Of a stretch of 64,000 nt of DNA, positions 48,210 to 62,149 are shown one piece after another. The notes below the pieces were generated by a model. It worked only from the letters and a program-made list of their open reading frames with translations. It was not told the DNA's origin and searched no databases. The position numbers and the translations under genes are program-made. How positions within the stretch are numbered: position 1 is the stretch's first letter; every line of letters begins with the position of its first letter. The DNA comes from Psettodes erumei (lineage: Eukaryota; Chordata; Actinopteri; Pleuronectiformes; Psettodidae): positions 310,001-374,000 of the forward strand of contig JAFBJZ010000902.1 of the NCBI GenBank assembly GCA_016785225.1, in the 5' to 3' direction.

Positions 48210-48632
48210 TAAACCCTATCTGTCTCTACAAAGGCAGTGTTGGAACAAACTGTGTTACTACACCCTTGCATTATGAGAGTGCTTTATTCTGCCATCAGAA
48301 AGGTGAGAAAGGGACAAGTGACAAATGCAGACAGACTCATCAGGAGGTCATCTTACAGCAACATAATGACTGGAATTGAAGGAGCTGTTTGGGATGAGCT
48401 GATCTGAATGGAATTGAATATAAGTACCCATGAGTGTGTTGCGTTTGTAGGAATTTATATTCAACTTCCATTGCACAAAGAATAGATAAGAAAAGTTCCA
48501 AAGCGGTCCTTTCTTGAGGATTGCTATTTCATAAAAAAATGACGACATATTACAAATATGAATTATTTCGGATTTTTTTTTAACAGCATCATGCAACACT
48601 TCAAATGTGATACAACAAGAAAACACCACGCT

Positions 48633-48699
48633 TGTTTCCGCCCCAACCGGGGACCTTTCGCGTGTGAGGCGAACGTGATAACCACTACACTACGGAAAC
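48633..48699 (-). pseudogene. tRNA-Val(CAC) with collapsed T arm, probable pseudogene
   Basis: The minus strand begins GTTTCCG TAGTGTAGTGGTT and has the anticodon arm TTCGC CTCACAC GCGAA (anticodon CAC). Acceptor stem GTTTCCG pairs fully with CGGAAAC, followed by discriminator A. The D arm and anticodon arm are intact. The T arm is reduced from the usual 17 nt to CCCGGTTGGGG (11 nt), so the T loop and the B-box promoter (GGTTCGAAACC type) are gone. Total length is 67 nt instead of 73. Confidence 0.88.
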
Positions 48700-48903
48700 T
48701 GACGGAAAGTGGTCGTTCGGCTTGATATCAGATCAACAATATACATCAGCTCATTCAAACGGTTTCAAAGCTGTGCTGCTCAGATACATGTTACTATTGC
48801 TTCGCTGAGACCATGCTGTTTGTTGTGTGTATAATTTATAACATGAAGAATGTTGAATTACTATTTATGATTTCATGATCTATTAGGATTTCTGTGTTGA
48901 TGC

Positions 48904-48904
<1 letters not shown>

Positions 48905-48956
<52 letters not shown>
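48905..48956 (+). repeat. ATA microsatellite
   Basis: About 17 ATA/AAT units with no interruption. Confidence 0.95.
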
Positions 48957-48959
<3 letters not shown>

Positions 48960-51900
48960 CAAATTATAAATAAAAGAACAATCATAGATTTTTTTGTGTG
49001 GAATTGTTTGCTCGTGAATCGGTTGCTGGTTGCATTATCTGATAATGTTAAGTTGCATTGGAGCTCATTGTAAAGCCTTATTTGTGATGAAGTCCTCCAT
49101 ATGTGTCGGGTCAGAGCAGGAACACTGACTCAGAGAGCAATAACACTGCAGCTGGAATCAAAGCTGAAGCACCACAGCCAGATACTAAAGATAACTTAAG
49201 AGAAAAGATGTTCACTAAGCCGCATGTGATGCTCCTGCAAAGCAGATACTGCAACACATTCAGTTTGCGAGAGAAATGTACTGTACAGTGAGCAGATGTG
49301 ACGCATTTCTCATGGCACCAGTGCAAAGGTCTCTTGACTTCTGACACTCTTGTTTGCAAAGCTCAATGAATAAAACATTTGCAACCTAATCTCCAGCAAA
49401 TATTAGGATGTCTTTCCAATCACTTAAGCACAACATTTAACTGAAAATAGTACAAAAACAACACAGCAAATGTTAAAAGTAAAAGACTGGATTGTTTTAT
49501 AAAAATAAAATAACCCAACTGTATATGCTGATTATGAATGTAACTCTTTGAACAACACTCTGGATATGTTTGGGGACTGAGGAGACCCGTAGAAGTGTTT
49601 TCCATTCTTCCATGATATCCAGCTCTCTTTGTCCTGTTTTCCGTTTCATCATTTGAGTGACAGGTGTGGACTGCAGACAGGCCAGTTCAGCTCCTATACT
49701 CTTTCACCACAGAGCCATGCTGTAGTGATACGTGCAGGATGGCTTTAACACACAATGGAGCCTTCCAGATGTGTAAGTCAACCATGCCATGCACACTAAT
49801 GCACCTCCGTTTCCTCTGTAACATGACTTTCAAGACGAATTTCAAAAATTATGAAAAACTTTCGAGGAAATTAAAACTAAAATATCTTAAAAAGGTCAAG
49901 AGCTACCAGGTCTGTGGCAGTCAATTTTTATGCAGAACCAAATTACTTCTTGATGCGATAGAACAATATTAACATTACATCAACATTTGGTTGCAAGAAA
50001 GTGAAATTACTTTTTAAAAATGAATATCTGAGTTTGGGAAAATGTATGTAAATTCATGTAATTCCTGTAAAACATCCAGCAAGAACTATTTAAATGAATA
50101 CAATTAGCAAATTATCCTTTCTGTGTTTCTTGGATGTTCAGGGCATGTATAAATCAACAAGTCTGACATTTTTTTGATCAAGTTTTTTGATCAAGCTAAG
50201 GAAATATTTGAGATATATTTTCTGATTCTAGAGCTATAAGCTATAGCTATCAAAATTAAAACAGAAAAATGCTTGAAATATTTACTTTATGTGTAATGAA
50301 GAGAGAATAAAAATTTTACCTTTTGGAATTCAGGTTTGAAAAAAAAAACTTTTTCATAATATTAAAATGTTTTGAGATGCACTAGTGTTAGTTCAAGAAA
50401 ATCCATGATGAGCTGGGATAAGTGGTGAATTCTGGGAGGGTTGGCATGGAACTGGCCCATTAGGTAACTTTCAAAAGTTGAACAGCAAAACTTAGTAATA
50501 GCTCATCAGGAGGTCTGTAAGGATTCAGACTAAAAAACAGTAAATTTAAAACTACATTCGGATTGCATAAAGGTGCTCAATTACCAACACAAATTTCAAA
50601 AGCCTAAACAGAACCTGGCATGATGTTTTGAAAAGGCATGCGTTATTCATACAAAATGCATGCCTGTCCTTCAACTCCCAAGAAAAAAGAATCTCAAAAA
50701 GAATCTGCCTTCCAACCTGAAACTAAATATGGGGATAAATTGCTTAAAGATGGATAAATGCTGCTTGATGTCTCACAAAGCAGGATATGGCTCTATCATG
50801 GCTGACCTTACCATTTTTCTGCTGCAAATTCAAATCTTGACTGCCGACCAAAGATTTCTTGGTGCCGCTGTTTTATGATGCAGTTAATGAAATGTCTCAA
50901 GGAGGTCAAAGAAAGAGGAGCAAGACTGGACTGAAGTGAGGGAACGGGTGTTGTCATCAATCTGCCAAAAGAAAAAAATCGAGCAAAATAATGCGATCAG
51001 CAAGTCAGTAAGTAAGAGATGAGAAAAAGAGGTTCACGGGCCTCTGACTCTCTCTGCCTGCCTCCAGTCATCAGTAGAAAACTCAGCTATCTCTGGAGTG
51101 GAGCTGAGTCACTGCTGTTCCCTCTTTTCGAAAAATATACTCAAAAGAAATAACTGGATCCAGAGGATTTAGGGTGATTTGTCTCAGACCTGGCTGAAGG
51201 TCAGGTTTTGCAGCTCCTGTTTATTTTGGAACATGCTGACATAAATACTAAAGGATGTCATTCAAATATTTCACCTGACTGTGTAGAAGAACAAAGCACC
51301 AAATGCTGTGCTCCCTGTCAGTGTTCTATGTGCTGCGTTGAAAAAAACGACAGGAGTCTCTGGATGGAGCCTCCATACGGAGTTTCACACAGATTACACT
51401 GAACACTCATGCTCCACTGCCTCTTCTCATTGACTTACAGTTTACCACTTCACCTGCATCGCAGTTTGAATATCATCAAAAAGTATAATTTAATTCAGAG
51501 AGGTAAACTTTCATATTTTCTATAGTCTATAGTGAAGTGAAATATTCAAGCTGTTTTTTTTTTTTTGTTTTTTGAACACAGTTACTTGTGATGAATATGA
51601 CCTATAGCTCCTGAAAGTCAGAAATATTTTGTCTCAAATATTTCCTCAGCACAATCCAGAAAGTATTTACAACACAGAAATGTCAAACTTTTGAAAAGAA
51701 TCTTATCACAATGCAGTGATGCATAATGAAGTATCACAATTTACTGCATTAGCAATTCTTGAATAACTGATGGTGAATATTGAGCTAGCTGAATGGCTAG
51801 CACTGAGCACCATGAAAGTTGGAATATTCAAAGTAGCTATGTGCTAGGACATGATACCACAGCAGTTCTGTTGGTTGTTTGTTTCTGTGATGTAAGAATG

Positions 51901-54030
51901 CAGTAGAACACAAAACTGACAACCAGCCCCGCCGGACAGTGTCGAGGGAGCGAGGACACGTGATGACAGTGACATAAAGAAATTTATTCTACCTCACTAT
52001 CCAGCTACGACAGCTAACAACTTGGCTCCCCCTCCCCTCAGTGGACAGACGGAGCAGACAGAACTACCTGGAAGCTTAGTTTCTGCTTTCACTCCACTGG
52101 ACAGTCAACCTGACAGGCATAGAGAACATGCACACTCCACTAATTTATTCAACTTTTTCGTTCATTGTTTTCTTTATTGTTCTACTTTTCTACCCTTGCT
52201 CTACCTGTTCTTGAATTAATTTATTTCCTTTTTACTTCTTCCCTGCTTTTACTGTGATGTCCTTTTTTATTTCCTTTTATTTTTCCTTCCCCGTTCCTTC
52301 TGACCGTCAGACCTTTTTTCCCCTTATGCCTCTAAAAACACAGCTTTTTGCTCAAAGGTAAAACTACTGTCACAATAATGGCAGTTTTAAGTTGCAGCTT
52401 CTTTACAAAAATATCTCAACATCTTTGTGCCGAGGCCTGGACCAAGTGAACCCTAATTAGTCCTGGATGTGTTTCTGGTGGCCCCAAGCTTAATCCCCAT
52501 CCACACACGGACTCTCCCACTGTGTGTACCTCCATCAGTCAGCCCATTAGTTCCCATCATGTCACACACAGCCCTAATAGTGTTATACACGCACACACAC
52601 ACACAGCTAAAAACATAAAGCCTGGGGCTCCATTATTGTCCATGTGTGTGCCTGTGTGTTGCTGTGTGTGACAGTGTTATGGCCACACATATGTGTGTGT
52701 GTTCACCTTTTACCAGGTTTAATGGATGTTCCCAGACCTGGTGATCAAAAACAGCGGTAGACTGGTCGGCCTGGTGGTCTGCCCGGACCAGGGTGGTCTC
52801 AAGATTTACAGCAAGCTGTGTGTGTGTGTTGTGGGAGATGTTGTTCGCTACTGATGTTACTGGATCATTTGTGTCTATTTAATCTCATTTCCAGAGCCAG
52901 TGTGCTAGATGAGTGCCACAGAGCAAAGGGTGCTGCAGAAAGATCATATCTCTTTTCAGGTGAATGAACAACAGCGCGTGAATCAGCAGGAGTGGGGTTA
53001 TTGTCATGGAGCAACATTAAGCCCAGCAATGTTTGCCTCGAAGTCAATCAGTGCAGTGCAGAGTTAGACCTGAGCCACAAACAGAACACCTTCTGCAGTT
53101 CCCAAATCCAGGATAAATAACTGAATTTTTTTCGCTGACTTTATTTTTTTATTTCCTTAGTTTGTGTATTAACATTTGTTATAGAACAGAACTGTATAAA
53201 ACAGTAATTAATCTCATGTAGGCTGATGAGAGCAGGTCTGTTTTTATTATTGTGTTTATTATGTATTCAGCACAACTAAATTCATCTTAACCAAAATGTT
53301 TCCATCATTTCAGTTTGAGGAGCACACATCGTAATTTCATGTAAAGAAAAACTATATGGGAGCTGCTGAGCAATCTGCCCAATCTGTCCGTAATGGGTTG
53401 CAATATATTCATTTCATTAATTTATTTAGTTATTGCATTTGTCAGCCTTCTATAAGGGTTCTCTGTAAACCTTTAAGAGGGCCATGGCTTTCTTGTGCAT
53501 TGGTACACAAGGAATGAATGTGTCACATTTTTTGCTGCATGTATTGGAAGTAGTGTAAATCAACATAACATCAAAAAACATCTATTTTTGCTGTAGTGAT
53601 TGAAATTTTTTCTATTTGTCTGTGTAATAAAAAAGATTGTGAAATGGTTGAAATAGAGCAGGTCCTCTGGGACAAGCTCCTGGGTTTGATTTGGAGGGAG
53701 GCAGAATAGGGAGAGGGCCACCCAGGATTAGGAGGTGTGAGACCTGCCAACATTGCAACTAATGACCACTAAATTGCCAGTGTGACTGACCTGCTCACAC
53801 TGCAGTTAATCAAAGGAGAATAAAAGGGAGACAGAGGAGGAGAGAAGAGCGAGGTAGGTGGTAATGACTTTTTTCAATGATAATGCAAATCAATTTGATG
53901 GTTATAACTCTGCTGATTTTCAAATGTCATTCCAGTTACATAGAAGTGATCATTTCTGTTGCAGTTGTATATATGTTTTAAAATGGAGTTTTATTTGGCC
54001 ATTCATTTGTTTATGTTAACTAAACACACT
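48960..54030. other. Gene-poor AT-rich region
   Basis: No exon with a recognisable protein, no RNA gene and no clear transposon was found. Short frames (for example 49103-49291) lack homology that I can name. Some stretches (about 52440-52600) have even composition without repeats. Confidence 0.45.
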
Positions 54031-54031
54031 G

Positions 54032-54032
<1 letters not shown>

Positions 54033-54114
<82 letters not shown>
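54033..54114 (+). repeat. GT microsatellite
   Basis: About 41 uninterrupted GT units. A second GT tract follows at 54208-54268. Confidence 0.95.
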
Positions 54115-54115
<1 letters not shown>

Positions 54116-54207
54116 ACGTAAAGGCCTGTCTGTCTTGTCAGAGAGTAACTCAATCTCTCTTACGGTAGCGCCTGCTGTCTGGTAAACATCAGATATGACA
54201 ACAGGCA

Positions 54208-54211
54208 GTGT

Positions 54212-54268
<57 letters not shown>
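54208..54268 (+). repeat. GT microsatellite
   Basis: About 30 GT units with one TA interruption. It ends in GTATGCATGCACACACACA, a small palindrome where the repeat changes strand. Confidence 0.93.
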
Positions 54269-54269
<1 letters not shown>

Positions 54270-54270
<1 letters not shown>

Positions 54271-57200
54271 CATGCACACACACAAGGGTGGATGGGTTCT
54301 CATAGCCAGACAGAATAAAACCAAATAAAATTGTCATTTGAAATGCTTCTTGATTGATTGATTGAAATAAAAAGATCCCTAAAACATCTTAAACATCACA
54401 ACACACATGTTTGCACACGTTTGTGATATTATGTTTTTCCTCATCAAGTTCTGTTACTTTTTCTCTACAGCACACACACACTAATTCTAACCTGTTATTA
54501 TATTTGTAAATAGTGATACCCGTTATTTACATTCATGTTCAGGGACACTGTGAATTTCAAAAGGCAGGGCTGAAATCCAGAACAGACTCCTTCATGAACT
54601 GACATCAGGGCCCGATTTAGGCCAAAAGTAAACCTGGAGTCACCTTTTATTGCAGGACAATGTCATATCAATATCTCTTGTCACAAGTGTAACTTTTCTA
54701 TTTTTAGTATCTATCTATGTGTATTCAGACAACAAACTGAGAAATGTAGCCTCAACAAAAACTGCACAGGCCTGGACACAGATGAGATGCGATGAGATGC
54801 TTTTCATTCTTGGTGAAAGTTTGAATTTGGTTATGCTTCAGAGCTGAAAATGGTGCAACTAAATACTCATTAATCAGATTTCACAACAGAAGGTGTATGG
54901 AGGAGGTGTGCAGTTTGAAACCTGTAATGGTTTATTGTTTTACACAGACTGCTGGCCTCCTTTGGATTTACCTGCAAAAGTGACACATGAATGTAATTTA
55001 GCAAGCCGACTGGGAAGTTTGGGATGTTAGACAGTCTCATTGCCACATGAACACACAATCACTCAGTCAACACATCCCAAATGGACCTGGTTTAAATGCC
55101 TGTCCACGGACTCAACTTAATATACAAAATATACAAAAAATGTGCTTCCAAACAAGTCAACAAGTCAACAAATTAGAATATCAACAAAATACAGTTTTAA
55201 GTCAGAATATTGTAGAAAAAGCAAGAAGAAAGCAAAGGAAAACAAACTGTAGTAGTTAAATGAGCAAAACTTTTTTTGGTAGCCCTTTTGAAAGTCAGGA
55301 AAGCAAAAGGCTTCACACTTAGTTACAAGAGAAAAATATACATTTGCCAGATGGAACAAAAATAAGTATGCTTATTATTATATTTAAATAGATACATGCA
55401 TATTAAACTAGGACATTCAGAGGTAGTAGTAAAATGCTAGGTGATGATAAAGTGAGATTACATTTAACTGTAAGTGATTTTGATGTTCATCAATAATTTC
55501 ACAGTTAAAAATGTATCCTTTGTAAACATGAACCAATAAATCTGCATGACAAATTCAATCTTGTGAATGTGTAAGATTTGTACAAAAAGACACTGTGTGA
55601 ATTTAAAATGGCTGATTAAATAATATGAGGTTAACAAAGACACTGTGAAAATAGAAGTGCTATTGCGAGATTCTGAAAAAACTCAGTTCCTCAAAGTTGA
55701 CCCTGTGTTTACACCTAAATGTGATTGGAAAATGACAATCCAGTCACAAAACAGGGTCCAGTCAGAGGGCGTGCGTATGGTGCAGCATGGTGATGGACAA
55801 TTTGATATGATGTTGTAGAAAGTAATGGTGACCATTTAAAACGACTAATAATAAGTATTAGTATAAGTATTATAATAAGACTTGAATTTATCATGCAGGT
55901 TTATTTTACAGGTTTCCAAAGGTTGATTTACAAACTGTGGAATCATTTCTAAAACATTTTTACTGACCTTAAATAAAATCAAAACTAGCAGCTACATTGC
56001 AGATGACTCGCTTCCATGTTTACCAGGGCTACCATGCTGTAAACAAATGCTGTTTACATTTTTAACTTACTATTCAAGTCGCATTTTGCAAAATGTATGT
56101 GCAGCTCCATATAAAAATGCATTTCTGCACAAATTAAAAACATGCAAAATGTGTATATGTTCAACTGAAATATCACCACATCTAAATGGTTATGAACATA
56201 TGGTTTGAAAACTGTACATTGCATCGTCAATCATCAAAGTGCTGCTCTTTATGCAATAAATATCAAATCGTAAATCACTACTTCAGTGATTTTGTTTCAA
56301 GTGATATTAAAAGATGAAACTAGAGACAACAGCAGTGTTAGAGCAATCAACCAGAAAGGTACCAAAAGATAAACACTGTTGGCTTGATAGTATTTGCTGA
56401 GGTATCCAAGTTATGGAATAAATGACTTGATGCAGAAGGAAGCAGACTAAAAAGAAATATGTTTAAATGAGTCAGCTATGAGTGGCTCCAGGTTAAATGA
56501 TGTGTGTATGTATGTTGTGAATAACTGATTACATTAAAAGATATATATAAAGATCTTGTGTGTACCCAGCTGAGATCTGGCATTTCACTGCCTATGATTT
56601 TGTTTTTTTAGTATTGTCATTTTTTCCCCTTCAGTGTTGCTATACTTTGTTTAGTGAGCTACAAGTAGAAACCAATTTTAGATGTTGCACTAAGACTGAG
56701 CTGGCTTTGCTAAGTTCATTGGGTAATTTGCAAGACATTAATATATTGAAAGTATAAATAACTTACTATAGATTGTATACTAGAACTAGAACATACTAGA
56801 ACTATTGTAACAGATTATTTTTATAATTTTAGTAGCAGAAGATGTATGTTGCCCATACATTACAGGTAGTGTCTGGTAGCCCTATGTGGGATGGGCTAAT
56901 TAGCATATTTAAAACATGACTAATCACAGCAATAATAGGGCTAGCTTGTATTGCTAGCCCTTTGTTGGTTGTACACAGTTACACTACACTTTCATATGAC
57001 CCAGATATTGTTATGGCTTCAGGGAGCGGCCTGGAAAAAGGTGAGGACTAAAAACAGCAGACAAACAAAGAGGCAGGTTTTCAGAGAACGAAAAATCACT
57101 GGCATTTATTGCAGTCCACAGCAGGGGAAAACATCTAAGAACAAAAAAAGGCAGTAAAGTGCACAAAAAAAAACATTCTTAACAAGGCCAAAGTAACAAG

Positions 57201-58320
57201 AAAAACCCCCATCACTCTTAAAACGAGGTAGTAAATGTCCATAACAACAAAAGAAAAAATAAATCATAATTGGTAGGCAAAAACTCAGGCTAAGTTTGTA
57301 AACAGTTGGTGAATAAAACAGGAAATTTAAGTATACTCAGCTCCAAAGAGTTATCCACGGGACGAGCCTAGTGAGGCAGAGCCATGAGCTGTACCATCCT
57401 GGGAAAGGAGAGCTGAGTGCAGGCAGGACTGACCAGAAACTGAGGGTGTGGGTGCAGGCGCTAGATCAGCAGCTTCAGAGCAGATCAGGTAAAGAGAGAA
57501 GACAACTGGATGTGGCAGCAACAGCAGCTGATCCAAGAGAACCTGAATGAGGTGATGATGACTGGTGATGAACAGGTGGTGAGGTGAATTCGTTGGGAAC
57601 AGTAACTAGGAAGCCACACCCAGTGACCCCCCACAAACACACAGACACACGCACACACAAACACAACACACAACAAACACTAGGGAGGGGAGACAGCCCA
57701 CCCAAAACAAGAGGCAACATAGAGGACAGATATACATCAAAAACCCACGCTAAAATATGATAAAATTAATATAATTAATAATTTACCCTCACTTTCTCCA
57801 TTTAGCCATAGATTAAGATTACAGCAAATTAGGGTTTTGATGATATATTGCTCTCTCAGTTATTGTTTGTTACTGTTTTAATTTATTCTTAATTGATCTT
57901 TCAGAATAAAAGATGTTATAAATACTGAAAATCCCAGTTTTGTTAAATGTATTCAGTATACAATGATATAAAACCAAAAAAAGCATCAGATCCTTGTGTT
58001 TGAGAAACTGGAATCAATGAATGTTTTTTTTCTTCATACATGACTTCAAAAATTAACCAATTATTAAAATAGTTTATGATTACTTTTTGACTAACCAGCT
58101 CAGTGACTTGTCAGTTCAGCCCCCCTTAGTTTTTCATAACTGCATCCTGGTTGGTTTTTCAATGTGTTTACAGGTAAACAGAACTAAACAAAAGAGACGT
58201 CAGAGTGGCCTGTGGCTCTTCGTTTGAAGTCATGTCGGGATCCAATAAATTCTAAATCAAGCTCCCAACAAAGAACACAATTAAGAAAAATAAATGACTA
58301 AAATATAAAGAAGAAAGAGT
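54270..58320. other. Gene-poor AT-rich region
   Basis: No gene is seen. The part 57000-57720 differs from its surroundings: it is less AT-rich, contains A-rich runs and phrases such as GAAGCCACACCCAGTGACCC. It resembles non-coding parts of fish transposons, but I cannot name a family. A small inverted repeat around 56937-56962 (GGGCTAGC...GCTAGCCC) can form a hairpin. Confidence 0.4.
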
Positions 58321-58500
58321 CAAGGACTCCATTACTCTGTTTTCATTGTGTTGGCACTGAGCTGGAAAAGCAGCTTAACCCATGTTGTGTCCCAAGCCAT
58401 GAGCTGAAGACATGCTGTGCTGCTGATTGCTCTCCACAGGCTTAATTGAAAGAAGGTACCATATGGTAAGAAGCTATAAATTCTCCAGATATTTTTTTTC
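58321..58500. promoter_or_regulatory. Possible conserved non-coding element
   Basis: This block has balanced composition, no repeats and closely spaced homeobox-like (CTTAATTG), E-box (CATATG) and AGGTACC sequences. It stands out from the AT-rich surroundings. Conservation was not tested; the call is inference only. Confidence 0.25.
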
Positions 58501-58816
58501 TCTATTTCCTGGTTCTTTCTTTTTCTCTTTTTTCCTACCATCTATAAAAAGAGAACAATGGGCTTGCTGTCTTTGGTTTGGCTGCTAATGAATCCAATAC
58601 TTCCCCTTCATGGCAAGGGCTGATTAGAAGACAAGAAAACACATTTAGTCATAGTCTTTTGATGGAAAGCCCTATCTATCTGTATGCGGTGTGCATGCAT
58701 GCATGCCTGTATGTGTGTGTCTGTGCACATGCATGCACAAAGTGTTGTGTAATGGCAGTGTAGCAGTTATGGGGTGAAAAGAGTGACTTGGGGGGATGTT
58801 TCAAAGGCTGCCAAAG

Positions 58817-58905
58817 GCCCACCCTCTTCTCTGCTTTTCTCTTCTCTCCACCTCTTTTCTTCTCCTTCTCTGCCTCTTCATCTTTTTTTTTCATTCTACC
58901 CTCAG
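58817..58905 (+). repeat. Polypyrimidine tract
   Basis: Nearly 90 bases of C and T with few purines, dominated by CTTCTC and TCTTTT. Such tracts can adopt triplex structures. Confidence 0.85.
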
Positions 58906-59269
58906 CATACTGCTTTTCCAAGTTACAAACACAATCACGCACTATTTAAAAAAACCCTCTTGTATGTGCTCCCAGTTCAGGGAAATAACCACCACCTATG
59001 TCCACTGTTTCTGACGCAAGCAAACAATCTGTGGCTTCTTCAGTGTCAGAAGTAGCTTGTAGAGTTATAGTCCTTAATATGGAGTGTGACTGATCATCTG
59101 TAGCCCCACATACAGCATTTGTTGCCACTGGACACCAATGATGCAGTTTTCATCTTCAGTTAGGGGTCAGTAGCTGCTTAAACGCCATCCCTATCTTTGT
59201 TTTTCAAAGGTGAAGTGGACCTTCAAAGCAAAAAAAAAAAAAAGTGCAGGGTCCCTTGGAAGAAATGGG

Positions 59270-59281
59270 GCCCCCTGGTGG
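59270..59281 (-). promoter_or_regulatory. Candidate CTCF site
   Basis: GCCCCCTGGTGG is the complement of CCACCAGGGGGC, a full match to the CTCF core. It lies in a gene-free region next to a more GC-rich, purine-rich block (59300-59370). A single motif match is weak evidence. Confidence 0.35.
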
Positions 59282-61189
59282 AGGGAAAACACGGCAGCAA
59301 TTAACGGTCGGGAAGTGGGAAAGGAAGAAGGAGGAGCAGGAGGAAGGGAGAAAGGGAGGGGTCTGCATGAAGTAATGGCTGCCAGATGTTTTGGTATTAT
59401 CGCAGGGAAAAATTGTATTCCAGCCGTAGTCATCTATCATGTTCACCAGTCGACTGCACTTAGAGGCCGCCAGACAGACAGAAAGGAGACATGAAGGGAG
59501 ATAAGTGTGTGTGTGGGGGTGTCTGTGATGTGTGTGTGTGTATGTGTTTGTGCTGGGGGAAGGTGTTCTTATAAACCTTGATATTGGTGTTTGCCTTTGA
59601 ATACTTCATGTAATGTCTCACTTTTGAATGAACAGTTTTGGAAATGTAAATAAGTTTAAAAACGTAATGGCAACTGGAGTATGTTTTCTTATTCTTCTAA
59701 GGATATGTTGCTAATTTATGTGTTTCGCAAGCTGCAAATATATTGACACTCAAAATAAAATGTGCACAGATTACATATTTGTTTTCCAGCAGTAAATAAA
59801 GATTTGTTGTGACTGCAGCATTGTTAAACCGATTTATGGTTGTTCAAGAGCTGTAAGTGCTTCATCAAGATTGGTTCAGTATTCCAATCAGAAATACAGA
59901 GGTTTGTTGGATGGATTCATGGCAGTTGTTGTCTTTGGGAGGACCAGGTCCATGAGGTTTTAAAGTGGCCCTCAAAATCATTTTGGATCAATGCAATTCT
60001 CTAAACCGAATCACACCAAACTGAATAATCTGTTTTCTAACATGTACCTATGAGCAAACACATTTGGCTCTATATATAAACCCCCCTGCAAAGTAGGCCA
60101 ACACACACAGCATAGGTGTGTGTGCACTTATGCATCGGAATATGGTTCAGTGGTTGAGAAAATGTAGTACTGAAGGAAAGGGCTGTTCGATGGTAAGACT
60201 AAGTGGTAGAACATTTTTAGAATATAGTGTCAAGTTACACTGATATTACATGTTTTAGGGTGTTAAGATAAGATTTTTCACTGACCATGTGCACAGCAGC
60301 TCATGCTTCAGTGTGTCAGTCTCCTCCTGATTCTCCACAGTGGGAGCACAGTGACCAAACTCTGCTGCAGCTAATAAACTGACCACACATCAGAACCTCA
60401 TACAGCACCTCTTCACATAACCTGAACTGTCACTTTAAGCCATCCCCCTCAAGACAACAGAGCTCATAAAGTGTGTAATGGACACTGGTCTAAGGCAAGG
60501 TGAGAGCCAAAGATGAAGCAATGAGGCAAGTGGACATAATCCACAAGACAGCAAATCCCCACTGCATCACATGTCTGGTGCAGCTAACCTTTAATTTTTT
60601 ACTGCTGAGGCTTGGTGGATAAGTCTTCAAGACCATTGTAGACCTCAGCAGCATGATCACTGCTGGGCAGCCCGACAAGTGTGGGGCCTCAGACCTTCAT
60701 CCTGCTGCCCAAGCCCACTGGAGTCCATTCATTGAGCTCTTTCACTGATATAAATGAGGGAATAGAATGGTTCTTGCTTGTGTTCTTTGCTGAGGTTTTG
60801 CAGGGCAACTGCATACACTGTCCTCAGCATCATATCCTCAATATACAGCCTGTCAACAGCTTCAGCTACAGGTTGCCGAGACTAAAAGGGTTTGAGGTTG
60901 AAATACCCAACACATCCAAGATCTCAGGTTAAATGAATGATGGACGATGTGCCACAAAAGACGTCAAAAATATGCAGGCAAAAATGAGGGTTTGACTCAC
61001 TGCACTGAAGTACAGTAACTGATTTATTAACCCTTAGATTTGGTGCAAGTGGAACATGCGCAACAATAGTCCTGTGTAAAGGAGAACTTCTGAGTTAATG
61101 CATAAGAAAAAGAGCCAACCACTGTATCTTTGTAACATTTCATTTAATTAAATCTTTTTGGTTAAATGGCTCATATATTTTGTAATAAT

Positions 61190-61193
61190 ACTG

Positions 61194-61222
<29 letters not shown>
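61190..61222 (+). repeat. AAT microsatellite
   Basis: About ten AAT units with a GAT at each end. Confidence 0.9.
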
Positions 61223-61224
<2 letters not shown>

Positions 61225-61872
61225 TAGCCTGCACTGATGGATCATGTTATTGTCATTCACTATATGATCCCAGAGTCAATGAATTTAAAGAGTTGACCAT
61301 AATTATTAATTACATGTTCATTTAATTGTTGTGACATGAACAGTTCGAGTCCATGTGGACCCACCACAGGTTCCTGGACTGTCTTGACTAAAGATGGTTA
61401 GCTCAAACTAGTTATCAGCAAATCTGGAGATCACATCTAGAGAGGAACAAAGAAAATGTCTCTGCAGACTGGTCTGAGATCAGTCTGTGCCTGTTGAAGA
61501 GATATTATCTGCAACGCTGTGGAAATGGAGAGAACAGCGTGTGGATTCTGCTTCATCAGTCCCTAACAGGTAGCTAACGCTAGCTAGCAGTTGTTTGCAG
61601 ATATCAGGGACGTCTGGCCACAAACAGTGCAGATGAATCACTGAGCCCATTTTCAGTTCCTCTTCTTTCTAGCTGTATTTGACAGTATGTATTTGTAAAG
61701 TTAGCTTATTATTTCTACCCTCTGTAAATGGTACAGCGTTATTCTTGCTCAGCTGCTCATGGCAAGAAATAACCATTTTAATTGTGAATAGTAACAGAGG
61801 TGGTATTTTATTAGGTTTCAGTAAGCATATGACTGTCATTTTTATGGTTTTTGTTTTTAAGAATCACAGTCA

Positions 61873-62140
61873 CCAATTCATAGTCATTATGTCCCGGTCA
61901 CTGTGGGGTCATCTCTTTCTGACGCCAGCTCTCTCACTAATTATCTGCACTCCTGTCTTCACCCGAGGCCAGGCTCAGGCCATTACATCTCGCGTTAGCC
62001 TTTGTCAGAATGAGAAAAATCCTCTCAAGCTCTTTTTTCCCTTCTCCCGTCAGCATACCGGCCGGGTTGCCAGATAAGGCCTGATCAATGGATGACTGAC
62101 TGACAGCTCCATCAGATACCTTGGCAATGTTAAGACTGGG
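61873..62140. promoter_or_regulatory. Possible conserved non-coding element
   Basis: Balanced-composition block without repeats. It contains CTAATTATCTGC (homeobox plus GATA), AGATAAGG (GATA), TGATCAATGG, and TGACTGACTGACAG (TALE-type). The density of motifs suggests an enhancer, but conservation and activity are untested. Confidence 0.25.
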
Positions 62141-62149
62141 AAGCATGTC

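Noticed and set aside
60480..60930. Possible LINE or gene fragment from medium-length frames
   Set aside because: No reverse transcriptase or other motif could be seen in any frame.
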